This document shows, piece after piece, positions 1-7,273 of a stretch of DNA of 19,554 nucleotides. Each line of letters begins with the position of its first letter. The stretch's first letter is position 1. Position numbers and translations under genes: made by a program. This DNA comes from Piscinibacter sp050175855 (lineage in GTDB: Bacteria; Pseudomonadota; Gammaproteobacteria; Burkholderiales; Burkholderiaceae_C), in assembly GCF_050175855.1 (NCBI RefSeq), contig NZ_JBFXIO010000035.1:1-19554 (forward strand), read 5' to 3'. The notes under the pieces are model-generated. The model was given only the letters and a program-made list of their open reading frames with translations, was not told the origin of the DNA and did not search any database.

Positions 1-384
1 GTCGCGGCCGTCGTGCGGGCCATCGGCCTGCTCGCGCTGCTGCGCGTGCTGCCCGTGCTGCGCCAGCTTGCCGAGCTGTCGCGGCAGCGCAGCGACGCGG
101 TGCGCCTGGCGCTGCTGGAGATCGAGGGCCTGCGCGGATTCGCGCAGCTCGACGGCTACGCGGCCATCGCCGACCATGCCCACACCCTCGAGCCGGACGG
201 CCTGGGCAGCCCGCGCTATGCCGTCGCGCGCCGCGTCGATGCCGTCACCTGGCCGAACTCGCGAGTCGTCGACGTCACCGTATCGTGGAACGACAGGCGC
301 GGCGAAGCGCAACAGGTGACGCTCTCGACGCTGATCACCGCGCACGAGCCGGCCCTGGCGGCCCAGCGCCTGCTGCCGCGCTGA
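1..384 (+). CDS. C-terminal part of a PilV-like minor prepilin (5' end outside window)
   Basis: The reading frame is open from the first base and ends in TGA at 382-384, leaving about 127 visible residues. A GTG at 13 is the first in-window start, but the frame has no stop upstream of it, so the gene probably begins before the window. The visible N-terminus is hydrophobic (around AIGLLALLRVLPVL) and is followed by a helix-like stretch. The C-terminal half has a beta pattern, VVDVTVSWNDRRG then VTLSTLI, which resembles the C-terminus of type IV pilus modification proteins (PilV). The glycine/phenylalanine cleavage site and Glu5 of a prepilin are not in the window, so the assignment is tentative. 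It ends 29 bp before ribD, whose own promoter-like hexamer lies in the gap. Confidence 0.5.
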   Translation, partial: VAAVVRAIGLLALLRVLPVLRQLAELSRQRSDAVRLALLEIEGLRGFAQLDGYAAIADHAHTLEPDGLGSPRYAVARRVDAVTWPNSRVVDVTVSWNDRRGEAQQVTLSTLITAHEPALAAQRLLPR

Positions 385-400
385 GCCCGCGCCGCCGCGA

Positions 401-406
401 GACAAT
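401..406 (+). promoter_or_regulatory. -10-like hexamer of ribD, possible leaderless start
   Basis: GACAAT lies 7 nt before the ATG at 414 and there is no Shine-Dalgarno sequence. I see no good -35 hexamer 16-18 bp upstream. The hexamer overlaps an alternative ATG at 405, which makes 414 the better translation start. The same arrangement recurs before ribE, ribBA, the kinase and ybgC. Confidence 0.45.
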
Positions 407-413
407 GCGGCAT

Positions 414-1526
414 ATGACGACGCCGCACTTCCCCACCCCGATGCACGAGGCGCTCGCGCTGGCCGAGGAGTCGGTCGGCCTGACCGAGCCGAACCCGCGC
501 GTGGGCTGCGTGATCGTCGCGCCCGACGGCCGGGTGATCGGCCGCGGGCGCACCCAGCAGGCCGGCGGGCCGCATGCGGAGGTGATGGCGCTGCGCGATG
601 CGGCGGCGCGGCACGAGATCGTGCACGGCGCCACCGCCTACGTCACGCTCGAACCCTGCGCCCACCACGGCCGCACGCCGCCGTGCTGCGATGCGCTGAT
701 CGAGGCGCGCCTCGGCCGCGTGGTGATGGCGCTCGAAGACCCGTTCCCTCAGGTGGCCGGCCAGGGCGCGGCGCGGCTGCGCGCTGCCGGCATCGCCGTC
801 GAGGAAGGCCTGCTGGCGCGCAAGGCGCGCGAACTCAACATCGGCTTCTTCTCGCGGGTGATCCGCGGCCGGCCGTGGGTGCGCATGAAGACCGCGGTGT
901 CGCTCGACGGCCGCACCGCGCTGAACAACGGCGTGAGCCAATGGATCACCGGGCCGGCGGCGCGCACCGATGGCCACGCCTTCCGGCGCCGCGCCAGCGC
1001 GGTGCTCACCGGCGTGGGCACGGTGCTCGACGACGACCCGCGCCTGGATGTCCGCCTGGTCGAGACGCCGCGCCAGCCGCTGCGCGTGGTGGTCGATTCG
1101 CGTCTGGAGACCCCGCCGACCGCCAAGCTGCTGGCACCACCGGGCACGGTGCTGATCTACGCGGCGCAGCCCGATGCCACGCGCGAGGCAGCGCTGCGCG
1201 CTGCCGGCGCGGAAATCGCCTTCCTGCCCGGCGCGGGCGGCAAGGTCGACCTCGCCGCGATGCTGGCCGACCTCGCGCACCGCGGCGTCAACGAATTGCA
1301 CGTCGAGGCGGGCCACAAGCTCAACGGCTCGCTGGTGCGCGAGGGGCTGGTCGACGAGTTCCTCGTCTACATGGCCCCGCGCCTGCTCGGCGTGGGACGC
1401 GAGCTGGCCGCCTTCGGCCCGCTCGAGCGTCTGCAGGACACGCTCGACCTGCGCTGGACGGGCATCGAGCGCATCGGTGACGACCTGCGCCTGATCGCCC
1501 GCCCTCCCGGTCGCGAGGACTTCTGA
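414..1526 (+). CDS. ribD: Bifunctional pyrimidine deaminase/reductase RibD
   Basis: Carries out the second and third steps of riboflavin synthesis in the cytoplasm: deamination of the GTP cyclohydrolase II product, then NADPH-dependent reduction of the ribosyl group. From ATG 414 it is 370 residues, normal for the family. The N-terminal zinc deaminase domain (about 8-150) shows HAE at 54-56 and the PC...GRTPPC motif with Cys82 and Cys91. The C-terminal reductase domain (about 152-368) shows MKTAVSLDGRTA at 158-169, DDDPRLDVR near 206-214 and NELHVEAG near 293-300. An in-frame ATG at 405 would add three residues but overlaps the -10-like hexamer. The gene heads the rib cluster, 46 bp before ribE. 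Confidence 0.96.
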   Translation: MTTPHFPTPMHEALALAEESVGLTEPNPRVGCVIVAPDGRVIGRGRTQQAGGPHAEVMALRDAAARHEIVHGATAYVTLEPCAHHGRTPPCCDALIEARLGRVVMALEDPFPQVAGQGAARLRAAGIAVEEGLLARKARELNIGFFSRVIRGRPWVRMKTAVSLDGRTALNNGVSQWITGPAARTDGHAFRRRASAVLTGVGTVLDDDPRLDVRLVETPRQPLRVVVDSRLETPPTAKLLAPPGTVLIYAAQPDATREAALRAAGAEIAFLPGAGGKVDLAAMLADLAHRGVNELHVEAGHKLNGSLVREGLVDEFLVYMAPRLLGVGRELAAFGPLERLQDTLDLRWTGIERIGDDLRLIARPPGREDF

Positions 1527-1560
1527 CGCGAAGGCGACGTCGCGCGCACGCTCCGCCTGC

Positions 1561-1566
1561 GACAAT
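1561..1566 (+). promoter_or_regulatory. -10-like hexamer of ribE with extended TGn
   Basis: GACAAT is preceded by TGC (1558-1560), an extended -10 arrangement, and is followed after exactly 6 nt by the ribE ATG at 1573. No Shine-Dalgarno sequence precedes the ATG. A transcript from here would start at or next to the A of the start codon. No convincing -35 hexamer is visible. Confidence 0.5.
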
Positions 1567-1572
1567 CGCACC

Positions 1573-2202
1573 ATGTTCACCGGCATCATCACCGGCGTCG
1601 GCCGCATCGTCGACGCGACCCCGCTCGGCGCCGACGCCTCGCACGGCCTGCGCCTGACCCTGCAGGCCCCGGCCGGCTACCTCGACGACGTGGCCCTGGG
1701 CGACAGCATCGCGCTCAATGGCGCCTGCATGACGGTCACCACCTTCGACGCAGCCGCGGGCCGATTCACGATCGACATCTCGGCCGAAAGCCTGGACAAG
1801 ACCGCCGGCCTGGGTGAACCCGGCCCGGTCAACCTCGAGAAGGCGCTGCGCGCCAACGACCGCCTCGGCGGTCACCTGGTCAGCGGCCATGTCGACGGCA
1901 TCGGGCAGGTGACGCACTTCGAGCCCGTGGGCGAATCGTGGGAGCTGCGCATCAGCGCCCCGCCGGCGCTGGCGCGCTTCCTCGCCTACAAGGGCTCGAT
2001 CACGGTCAACGGCGTGAGCCTCACCGTCAACCGCGTGGTCGACCACCCTGAGCACTGCGAGTTCAGCATCAACCTGATCCCGCACACGATCGAGAACACC
2101 ACGCTGGGCACGGTGCGCGCCGGCAGCCGCGTCAACCTCGAGATCGACCTGATCGCGCGTTACGTCGAGCGCATGCTCGGTGGCTCCCTGCCCCGCCACT
2201 GA
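1573..2202 (+). CDS. ribE: Riboflavin synthase alpha subunit
   Basis: Catalyses dismutation of two 6,7-dimethyl-8-ribityllumazine molecules to riboflavin, the last step of the pathway. At 209 residues it is close to the usual 210-215 (the E. coli orthologue is called ribC). It begins with the family signature MFTGII and contains two homologous lumazine-binding barrels, about 1-97 and 98-195. The internal duplication is visible as GDSIALNGACMTVT (43-56) against GSITVNGVSLTVN (141-153), and VNLEKALR against VNLEIDL. The GGHLVSGHVDG segment (99-109) joins the two. It sits between ribD and the RibBA-type gene, and its own -10-like hexamer suggests it is not only transcribed from ribD. Confidence 0.97.
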   Translation: MFTGIITGVGRIVDATPLGADASHGLRLTLQAPAGYLDDVALGDSIALNGACMTVTTFDAAAGRFTIDISAESLDKTAGLGEPGPVNLEKALRANDRLGGHLVSGHVDGIGQVTHFEPVGESWELRISAPPALARFLAYKGSITVNGVSLTVNRVVDHPEHCEFSINLIPHTIENTTLGTVRAGSRVNLEIDLIARYVERMLGGSLPRH

Positions 2203-2236
2203 GACCACTCTCCAGGGGCGGAACACCCCCGCCACC

Positions 2237-2242
2237 TACAAT
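2237..2242 (+). promoter_or_regulatory. -10-like hexamer of the RibBA-type gene
   Basis: TACAAT matches the consensus TATAAT at five of six positions and is followed after exactly 6 nt by the ATG at 2249. No Shine-Dalgarno sequence or clear -35 hexamer is present. The 46-bp gap after ribE (2203-2248) is far too short for an FMN riboswitch plus expression platform. Confidence 0.5.
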
Positions 2243-2248
2243 CCCGCC

Positions 2249-3343
2249 ATGTCGATTTCACCGATTCCGGAGCTGGTGGCCGAGCTGGCTGCCGGCCGCA
2301 TGGTCATCCTCGTCGACGAGGAAGACCGCGAGAACGAGGGCGATCTCGTGCTCGCTGCCGACCATGTCACGCCCGAGGCGATCAACTTCATGGCGAAGTT
2401 CGGCCGCGGGCTGATCTGCCTGACGCTCACCCGCGAGCGCTGCGAGCGCCTCGGCCTCGAGCCCATGGCCGCGCGCAACGGCCAGAAGACCGGCACGGCC
2501 TTCACCGTCTCGATCGAAGCCACCGAAGGCGTGACCACCGGCATCTCCGCAGCCGACCGCGCGCGTACCGTGCAGGCCGCGGTGGCACGCCACGCCAAGC
2601 CGAGCGACCTGGTGCAGCCCGGCCACATCTTCCCGCTGCAGGCGCAGGACGGCGGCGTGCTCATGCGCGCCGGCCACACCGAAGCCGGCTGCGACCTCGC
2701 CGGCATGGCCGGCCTCACGCCCGCCGCCGTGATCTGCGAGATCATGAAGGACGACGGCACGATGGCGCGCCTGCCCGACCTGATCGAGTTCGCGCACGAG
2801 CACCGCCTGAAGATCGGCACCATCGCCGACCTGATCGAGCACCGCAGCCGCAACGAATCGCTGATCGAGCGCGCCGGCTCGCGCCGCCTATCCACCGCGC
2901 AGGGCGAGTTCGACTGCACCGCCTGGCGCGACCGCACCGGCGGCCTGCACCTGGCGCTGGTGCACGGCAGCTGGACGCCGGCCGACGAGGTACTGGTGCG
3001 TGTGCACGAGCCGCTGTCGGTGATGGACCTGCTCGACACCGGCGCGAGCGGCCACTCGTGGCCGCTGCCCAAGGCGCTGGCCGCCATCCAGGCCGCGCCG
3101 CGTGGCGCTGCACTGCTGCTCAATTGCGGCGAGGGCGTGGCCGCGCTGCTGCCTCAGGTCACCGGCCAGCGGCCGGCCGTGCCTGCCGCGCGCGGCCAGA
3201 TGGACCTGCGCACCTACGGCGTCGGCGCGCAGATCCTGCGCGAACTGGGCATCGCGAAGATGCGACTGCTGGGCAGCCCGCGCCGCATGCCCAGCATGAC
3301 CGGCTACGGCCTCGAGGTCACCGGCTTCGTGGCGGCCCAATGA
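2249..3343 (+). CDS. ribBA: RibBA-type protein: DHBP synthase with degenerate GTP cyclohydrolase II-like domain
   Basis: The N-terminal domain (about 5-203) is 3,4-dihydroxy-2-butanone 4-phosphate synthase, which makes the four-carbon unit of lumazine from ribulose 5-phosphate. Its acidic active-site loop DEEDRENEGD (23-32), RAGHTEA (140-146) and Glu164 are intact. The C-terminal domain (about 205-364) aligns with GTP cyclohydrolase II but looks inactive. Where RibA has RVHSECLTGD, this protein has RVHEPLSVMD (251-260). The RCDCG zinc motif is absent, and the NNPKK region is replaced by SPRRMPSMTG. All three zinc cysteines are therefore missing. Such proteins have been called RibBX in Shewanella and other proteobacteria. 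The 364-residue length is normal for a RibBA layout. An upstream in-frame ATG at 2180 lies inside ribE and is rejected. ribH follows after 24 bp. Confidence 0.93.
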   Translation: MSISPIPELVAELAAGRMVILVDEEDRENEGDLVLAADHVTPEAINFMAKFGRGLICLTLTRERCERLGLEPMAARNGQKTGTAFTVSIEATEGVTTGISAADRARTVQAAVARHAKPSDLVQPGHIFPLQAQDGGVLMRAGHTEAGCDLAGMAGLTPAAVICEIMKDDGTMARLPDLIEFAHEHRLKIGTIADLIEHRSRNESLIERAGSRRLSTAQGEFDCTAWRDRTGGLHLALVHGSWTPADEVLVRVHEPLSVMDLLDTGASGHSWPLPKALAAIQAAPRGAALLLNCGEGVAALLPQVTGQRPAVPAARGQMDLRTYGVGAQILRELGIAKMRLLGSPRRMPSMTGYGLEVTGFVAAQ

Positions 3344-3367
3344 CGAACTCCCTGACGAAAGCCACCC

Positions 3368-3832
3368 ATGCAGGACGCTGACAAGGGCGCCGCCCTGGCG
3401 CTGAACGGGCAGGACCTGCGCATCGGCATCGTGCAGGCACGCTTCAACGCCGAGATCACCGCGAAGCTGGCCGAGAGCTGCCTGGCCGAGCTGAAGGCGC
3501 TGGGCGTCAACGAGCGCCATATCCGCCACGTCACCGTGCCCGGCGCGCTGGAAGTTCCGCTGGCGCTGGACGCGCTGGCCGAGAGCGACGATTTCGACGC
3601 GCTGGTGGCGCTGGGCTGCATCATCCGCGGCGAGACCTACCATTTCGAGCTGGTGGCCAACGAGAGCGGCGCCGGCGTCACGCGCGTCTCGCTCGACCAT
3701 CACCTGCCGGTCGCCAACGCCATCCTGACCGTCGAGAACGAGGCGCAGGCCTGGGCCCGCGCCGAGGAGAAGGGCCGCGACGCCGCGCGCGTGGCCGTCG
3801 AGATGGCCAATCTGCTGGAAGACCTGTCGTGA
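3368..3832 (+). CDS. ribH: 6,7-dimethyl-8-ribityllumazine synthase
   Basis: Condenses the RibB product with 5-amino-6-ribitylaminouracil to make lumazine, the substrate of riboflavin synthase. It is 154 residues, the standard length for this icosahedral or pentameric enzyme. Visible motifs are ARFNAEIT (24-31), VPGALEVPLAL (57-67, substrate and phosphate loop), GCIIRGETYHFE (83-94) with catalytic-type His92, and LPVANAILTVEN near 113-124. The start ATG follows the previous gene by 24 bp with only a weak purine stretch upstream. Its stop overlaps the nusB GTG by 4 nt (GTGA at 3829-3832), indicating translational coupling. Confidence 0.96.
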   Translation: MQDADKGAALALNGQDLRIGIVQARFNAEITAKLAESCLAELKALGVNERHIRHVTVPGALEVPLALDALAESDDFDALVALGCIIRGETYHFELVANESGAGVTRVSLDHHLPVANAILTVENEAQAWARAEEKGRDAARVAVEMANLLEDLS

Positions 3833-4329
3833 GCGAACCGACTGCCAAGACGCCCGTGAAGAAGAAGCCGGGCAAGCCGCGCGGCGGTGCGCCCTCGGCA
3901 CGGCGGCGCTCGCGCGAGGCGGCGCTGCAGGGCCTGTACGAGTGGCTGATCGGCGGTGCCGACGCCGGTGTGATCGACGCCCACATGCGCGAGCAGGACG
4001 GCTTCGCCGAGTGCGACGCGGCCCACTTCGACGCGTTGCTGCATGGCTGCATCGCCGAGGCTGCCGACCTCGACGCCGTGCTCGCGCGCCACGTCGACCG
4101 CAAGACCACCGAACTGTCGCCGGTGGAGCACGGCGTGCTGATGATCGGCGCCTACGAGCTCAAGCACTGCATCGACGTGCCCTACAAGGTGGCCATCAAC
4201 GAGGCGGTGGAGCTGGCGAAGAACTTCGGCGGCACCGACGGCCACAAGTACGTCAACGGCGTGCTCGACAAGGCCGCCGCCGAGCTGCGCCCGGTCGAAG
4301 TGCAGGCGGCACGCGCCGCGCGGCGCTGA
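3829..4329 (+). CDS. nusB: Transcription antitermination factor NusB
   Basis: NusB binds boxA RNA with NusE (ribosomal protein S10) and supports antitermination of rRNA operons. The protein has 166 residues with a basic, low-complexity N-terminus (about 1-27) before the helical core. The core shows RRRSREAALQGLYEW (26-40), LSPVEHGVLMIGAYEL and the C-terminal signature VAINEAVELAKNFGGTDGHKYVNGVLDK. The GTG start overlaps the ribH stop in a GTGA tetranucleotide. The ribH-nusB pairing is widely conserved in proteobacteria. The extended N-terminus relative to E. coli NusB (139 residues) is typical of Burkholderiales. Confidence 0.95.
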   Translation: MSEPTAKTPVKKKPGKPRGGAPSARRRSREAALQGLYEWLIGGADAGVIDAHMREQDGFAECDAAHFDALLHGCIAEAADLDAVLARHVDRKTTELSPVEHGVLMIGAYELKHCIDVPYKVAINEAVELAKNFGGTDGHKYVNGVLDKAAAELRPVEVQAARAARR

Positions 4330-4334
4330 CGCGC

Positions 4335-5516
4335 ATGCTGCGCACCGCCTCGCGGCTCGATCACATCGAGCCCTTCTACGTGATGGAGTGCGCCAAGGCG
4401 GCCAGCGAGCAGGCGCGCTCGCCGGCGTGCATCGACAAGCCGATGATCTTCCTGAACATCGGCGAGCCCGACTTCACCGCACCGCCGCTCGTGCAACAAG
4501 CCGCCGAGCGGGCGCTGCGCGCCGGCCGCACGCAGTACACCCATGCCACCGGCCTCGAGCCCTTACGCGAGCGCATCAGCGGCTGGTATGCGCAGCGCTT
4601 CGGCCTGGACATCGCGCCTTCGCGCATCGTCGTCACCGCGGGCGCCTCGGCGGCGCTGCAGCTGGCCTGCCTGGCGCTGGTCGAGCGCGGCGACGAGGTG
4701 CTGATGCCCGACCCGAGCTACCCCTGCAACCGCCACTTCGTGGCCGCGGCGGATGGCGTGCCGGTGCTGCTGCCCTGCGGGCCGCAGCAGCGCTTCCAGC
4801 TCGACGCCGCGGGCGTCGAAGCGGCGTGGAGCGAGCGCACCCGCGGCGTGCTGCTGGCCTCGCCCTCGAACCCCACCGGCACGTCGATCGACCCGGCCGA
4901 GATGGGCCGCATCGTCGAGGCGGTTCGCGCGCGCGGCGGCTTCACGATCGTCGACGAGATCTACCTCGGCCTCAGCTACGACGAACGCTACGGCCACAGT
5001 GCACTGGCCCACGGCGAGGACGTCGTCTCGATCAACAGCTTCTCGAAGTATTTCTCGATGACCGGCTGGCGGCTGGGCTGGATGGTGCTGCCCGAGTCGC
5101 TGGTGCCTGCGGTCGAGAAGCTGGCGCAGAACCTGTTCATCTGCGCGTCCGCCATCGCGCAGCAGGCGGCCCTGGCCTGCTTCGAGCCCGAATCGATCGC
5201 CGAGTACGAGCGCCGACGCGCCGAGTTCAAGGCACGGCGCGACTTCGTGGTCCCGGCCCTCGACGCCATGGGCTTGCGCGTGCCGGTCATGCCCGACGGC
5301 GCGTTCTATGCCTGGGCCGACTGTTCGGCGCATGCCGCCAGCAGCTGGGATTTCGCCTTCGACCTGATGCGCCGCGCCCATGTGGCGCTGACGCCCGGGC
5401 GCGACTTCGGCCGCCATGGCAGCGAGCGCTGGATTCGCCTGTCGTACGCGAGCGCGATGCCGCAACTCGAGCAGGCGATGGCGCGGCTGCGCGAGACCTT
5501 CGTCGCGCGGGCGTGA
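4335..5516 (+). CDS. PLP-dependent class I/II aminotransferase
   Basis: A fold-type I aminotransferase of 393 residues. The pyridoxal phosphate lysine is Lys238 in SINSFSKYFSMTGWRLGW. Other active-site landmarks are NIGEPDF (41-47), TAGASAAL (101-108, phosphate side), Asn179 in SNPTGT, Asp207 and Tyr210 in VDEIYLGLSY, and Arg368 in IRLSYA, which normally binds the substrate carboxylate. The substrate cannot be read from sequence; AspC-like, alanine-type and aromatic family members share this pattern. The ATG at 4335 lies 5 bp after the nusB stop, so the gene is probably cotranscribed with nusB. The frame is open far upstream through nusB, but the homologous protein begins here with LDHIEPFYVMEC. 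Confidence 0.9.
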   Translation: MLRTASRLDHIEPFYVMECAKAASEQARSPACIDKPMIFLNIGEPDFTAPPLVQQAAERALRAGRTQYTHATGLEPLRERISGWYAQRFGLDIAPSRIVVTAGASAALQLACLALVERGDEVLMPDPSYPCNRHFVAAADGVPVLLPCGPQQRFQLDAAGVEAAWSERTRGVLLASPSNPTGTSIDPAEMGRIVEAVRARGGFTIVDEIYLGLSYDERYGHSALAHGEDVVSINSFSKYFSMTGWRLGWMVLPESLVPAVEKLAQNLFICASAIAQQAALACFEPESIAEYERRRAEFKARRDFVVPALDAMGLRVPVMPDGAFYAWADCSAHAASSWDFAFDLMRRAHVALTPGRDFGRHGSERWIRLSYASAMPQLEQAMARLRETFVARA

Positions 5517-5522
5517 CGCCCG
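5508..5522 (+). other. Small GC hairpin enclosing the aminotransferase stop codon
   Basis: CGGGCG (5508-5513) and CGCCCG (5517-5522) form a perfect 6-bp stem around TGA, which is the stop codon itself. No T-run follows, so a classical intrinsic terminator is doubtful. The 107-bp gap to the kinase (5517-5623) otherwise holds an AT-richer patch (about 5534-5590) and the kinase promoter-like hexamer. Confidence 0.3.
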
Positions 5523-5611
5523 GCACGGCGACAGGTCAAACTTTGGTGAGAAGCTGTTACCAACGCGCCTGATCTGGGTGTTTTTCACGCGTCGAGGGGC
5601 AGGGGCTGCAC

Positions 5612-5617
5612 TAAGCT
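5612..5617 (+). promoter_or_regulatory. Possible -10 hexamer of the kinase gene
   Basis: TAAGCT keeps the T1, A2 and T6 positions of the -10 consensus and lies exactly 6 nt before the GTG at 5624, with no Shine-Dalgarno sequence. It is weaker than the other hexamers of this kind in the window, and its main support is the matching spacing. Confidence 0.35.
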
Positions 5618-5623
5618 GCTCGA

Positions 5624-7273
5624 GTGACGTCTCCGAGCCCTTCCTCGCGGCGCGGCAATCCGGACTCCGAGCCGGCCGAACCCGTGCCGCCCACCCTGCC
5701 GCCGACCGCCTCCGACATTGCTCCCTGGGGCGACACGGACATCGGCGTGCCGCCAGGGCCAGCGGCCGCGTTCCCCACCAACCCGACGCCGAAGGCGGAC
5801 GACCAGATGCCCACCATCGGGCACATCGGCCGCTATGCGCTGAAGTACAAGATCGGCGCCGGCGGGCTGGGCACCGTCTACGCCGCACACGACCCGCTGC
5901 TGTCGCGGCTGATCGCGATCAAGACGCTGAACCTGGAGATCGCGCCCGAGGAGCGGGAATCCTTCAACGCCCTGTTCCTGAACGAGGCCCGCGCCGCCGG
6001 TGGCCTCTCGCACCCGCACATCGTCACCGTGTTCGATGCCGGCGTGAGCGACCAGAGCGCCTACATCGCGATGGAACTGCTCAAGGGCCGCGACCTGCGC
6101 CAGCTGCGCCAGGAAGGCTGGCGGCCGACGCCGGTGCAGGCCGCCACCATCGTGCGCCGCGTCGCCGATGCGCTGGCTTACGCGCACAGCAAGGGCGTGA
6201 TCCACCGCGACATCAAGCCAGCCAACATCTTCATGGTCGGCCGCACGCAGCCGCGCGTGCTCGACTTCGGCATCGCCCGCATCGCCCACCAGCACGACGG
6301 TGCCGGCGACGTGGCGGCCGGCTCGCCCTACTACATGGCGCCCGAGCAGGCCCGCCAGCAGCCGGTGGACCGGCGCGCCGACGTGTTCTCGCTCGGCGTG
6401 GTGCTGTACGAGCTGCTGACCGACAAGAAGCCGTTCCGCGGCAGCACACTCAGCGAGATCACCGCCGCGGTCATCGAGCACAAGCCGCCGCGCGCCGACG
6501 AGGTCGATCCGAACGTGCCGTCGGCGCTGGCCGAGATCGTGGCGCGGGCGATGGAGAAGGATCCGGAGCACCGCTACCGCTCGGCGCGTGCGCTGTCGCG
6601 CGAACTGCGTCACTGGCTCGACGAGAACGCCCAGGCCCAGGTGCCCGACAGCCTGCCGCCCGATGCGAGCCCCGGCGCGCCGCAGCGGCGCAAGAGCGCA
6701 GTCGCCATCGCCGCCGGGCTGGTGATCGGCCTGCTGGCCGGCCTCGGCTGGCTGACGACGATGAGCGGCAGCGGCGGCAAGGCCGTGACGGCCACCGCAG
6801 CAGCCCCCGTGAGGATGGCCAACGCACCGGTGGCCACGCCCGACCCGGCGCCGGCTCCAGCCCTGGCGGCCACGCAGCCCGACCCGGCTGCGCCCGTGGC
6901 CGTCGAGCCGCCCGCCTCGCAGACCGCGACGGCCACCGTGGCCGCCGCCGAACCGGCGCCCGAACCACGCAAGCCTGCGGCCGCCAAGCCGCCGGCCAGG
7001 CCTGCGGCCAAGGAGGGCCGGCCGGTGCGTGAGGGCAAGGCCACGCCGGCGTCAACCACCGGCACCGGCAGCGTGCGCATCGCCGTCAGCCCCTGGGGCA
7101 ACGTCGAGGTCAACGGCACGTCGGTCGGCACAACTCCGCCGCTGAACGAGCTGACGCTGCCCGAAGGCCGGCACCAGATCGTCATCCGCAACGCCGACTT
7201 CCCGCCTTACAGTGCGACGATCAGCGTAGCCCCCGGCCAGCCGGTCAGCCTCAAGCACAAGTTCGGATCATGA
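5624..7273 (+). CDS. Transmembrane serine/threonine protein kinase with C-terminal PEGA domain
   Basis: A 549-residue Hanks-type kinase. After a Pro-rich N-terminus (1-67) the kinase domain (about 70-335) has the glycine loop IGAGGLGTVY (77-86), Lys100 in AIK, Glu121, HRDIKPAN with Asp196 and Asn201, DFG at 214-216, APE at 239-241 and Asp253, so it should be active. One membrane helix follows (about 359-378), then an Ala/Pro-rich linker (386-480) and a PEGA-type domain (about 483-549, VEVNGTSVGTTP then LPEGRHQI). The predicted topology is cytoplasmic kinase with a periplasmic PEGA domain. GTG 5624 is chosen for the -10-like spacing. An ATG at 5807 (residue 62) would also keep the whole kinase domain. 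The stop overlaps the lipoprotein start in ATGA (7270-7273). The substrate is unknown. Confidence 0.92.
   Translation: MTSPSPSSRRGNPDSEPAEPVPPTLPPTASDIAPWGDTDIGVPPGPAAAFPTNPTPKADDQMPTIGHIGRYALKYKIGAGGLGTVYAAHDPLLSRLIAIKTLNLEIAPEERESFNALFLNEARAAGGLSHPHIVTVFDAGVSDQSAYIAMELLKGRDLRQLRQEGWRPTPVQAATIVRRVADALAYAHSKGVIHRDIKPANIFMVGRTQPRVLDFGIARIAHQHDGAGDVAAGSPYYMAPEQARQQPVDRRADVFSLGVVLYELLTDKKPFRGSTLSEITAAVIEHKPPRADEVDPNVPSALAEIVARAMEKDPEHRYRSARALSRELRHWLDENAQAQVPDSLPPDASPGAPQRRKSAVAIAAGLVIGLLAGLGWLTTMSGSGGKAVTATAAAPVRMANAPVATPDPAPAPALAATQPDPAAPVAVEPPASQTATATVAAAEPAPEPRKPAAAKPPARPAAKEGRPVREGKATPASTTGTGSVRIAVSPWGNVEVNGTSVGTTPPLNELTLPEGRHQIVIRNADFPPYSATISVAPGQPVSLKHKFGS

Noticed and set aside
405..413. 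ribD start at the ATG at 405
   Set aside because: This ATG overlaps the -10-like hexamer at 401-406; starting at 414 matches the spacing seen at four other genes. The difference is only three residues.
216..1607. Long - strand frame opposite ribD
   Set aside because: Shadow of ribD with no recognisable domain.
2203..2248. FMN riboswitch upstream of the RibBA-type gene
   Set aside because: The gap is only 46 bp and holds a -10-like hexamer; the conserved RFN element is much longer and no part of it is visible here or before ribD, ribE or ribH.
3942..4334. N-terminal extension of the aminotransferase through nusB (possible fusion)
   Set aside because: The extension is Arg-rich out-of-frame nusB sequence; the family N-terminus begins at ATG 4335.
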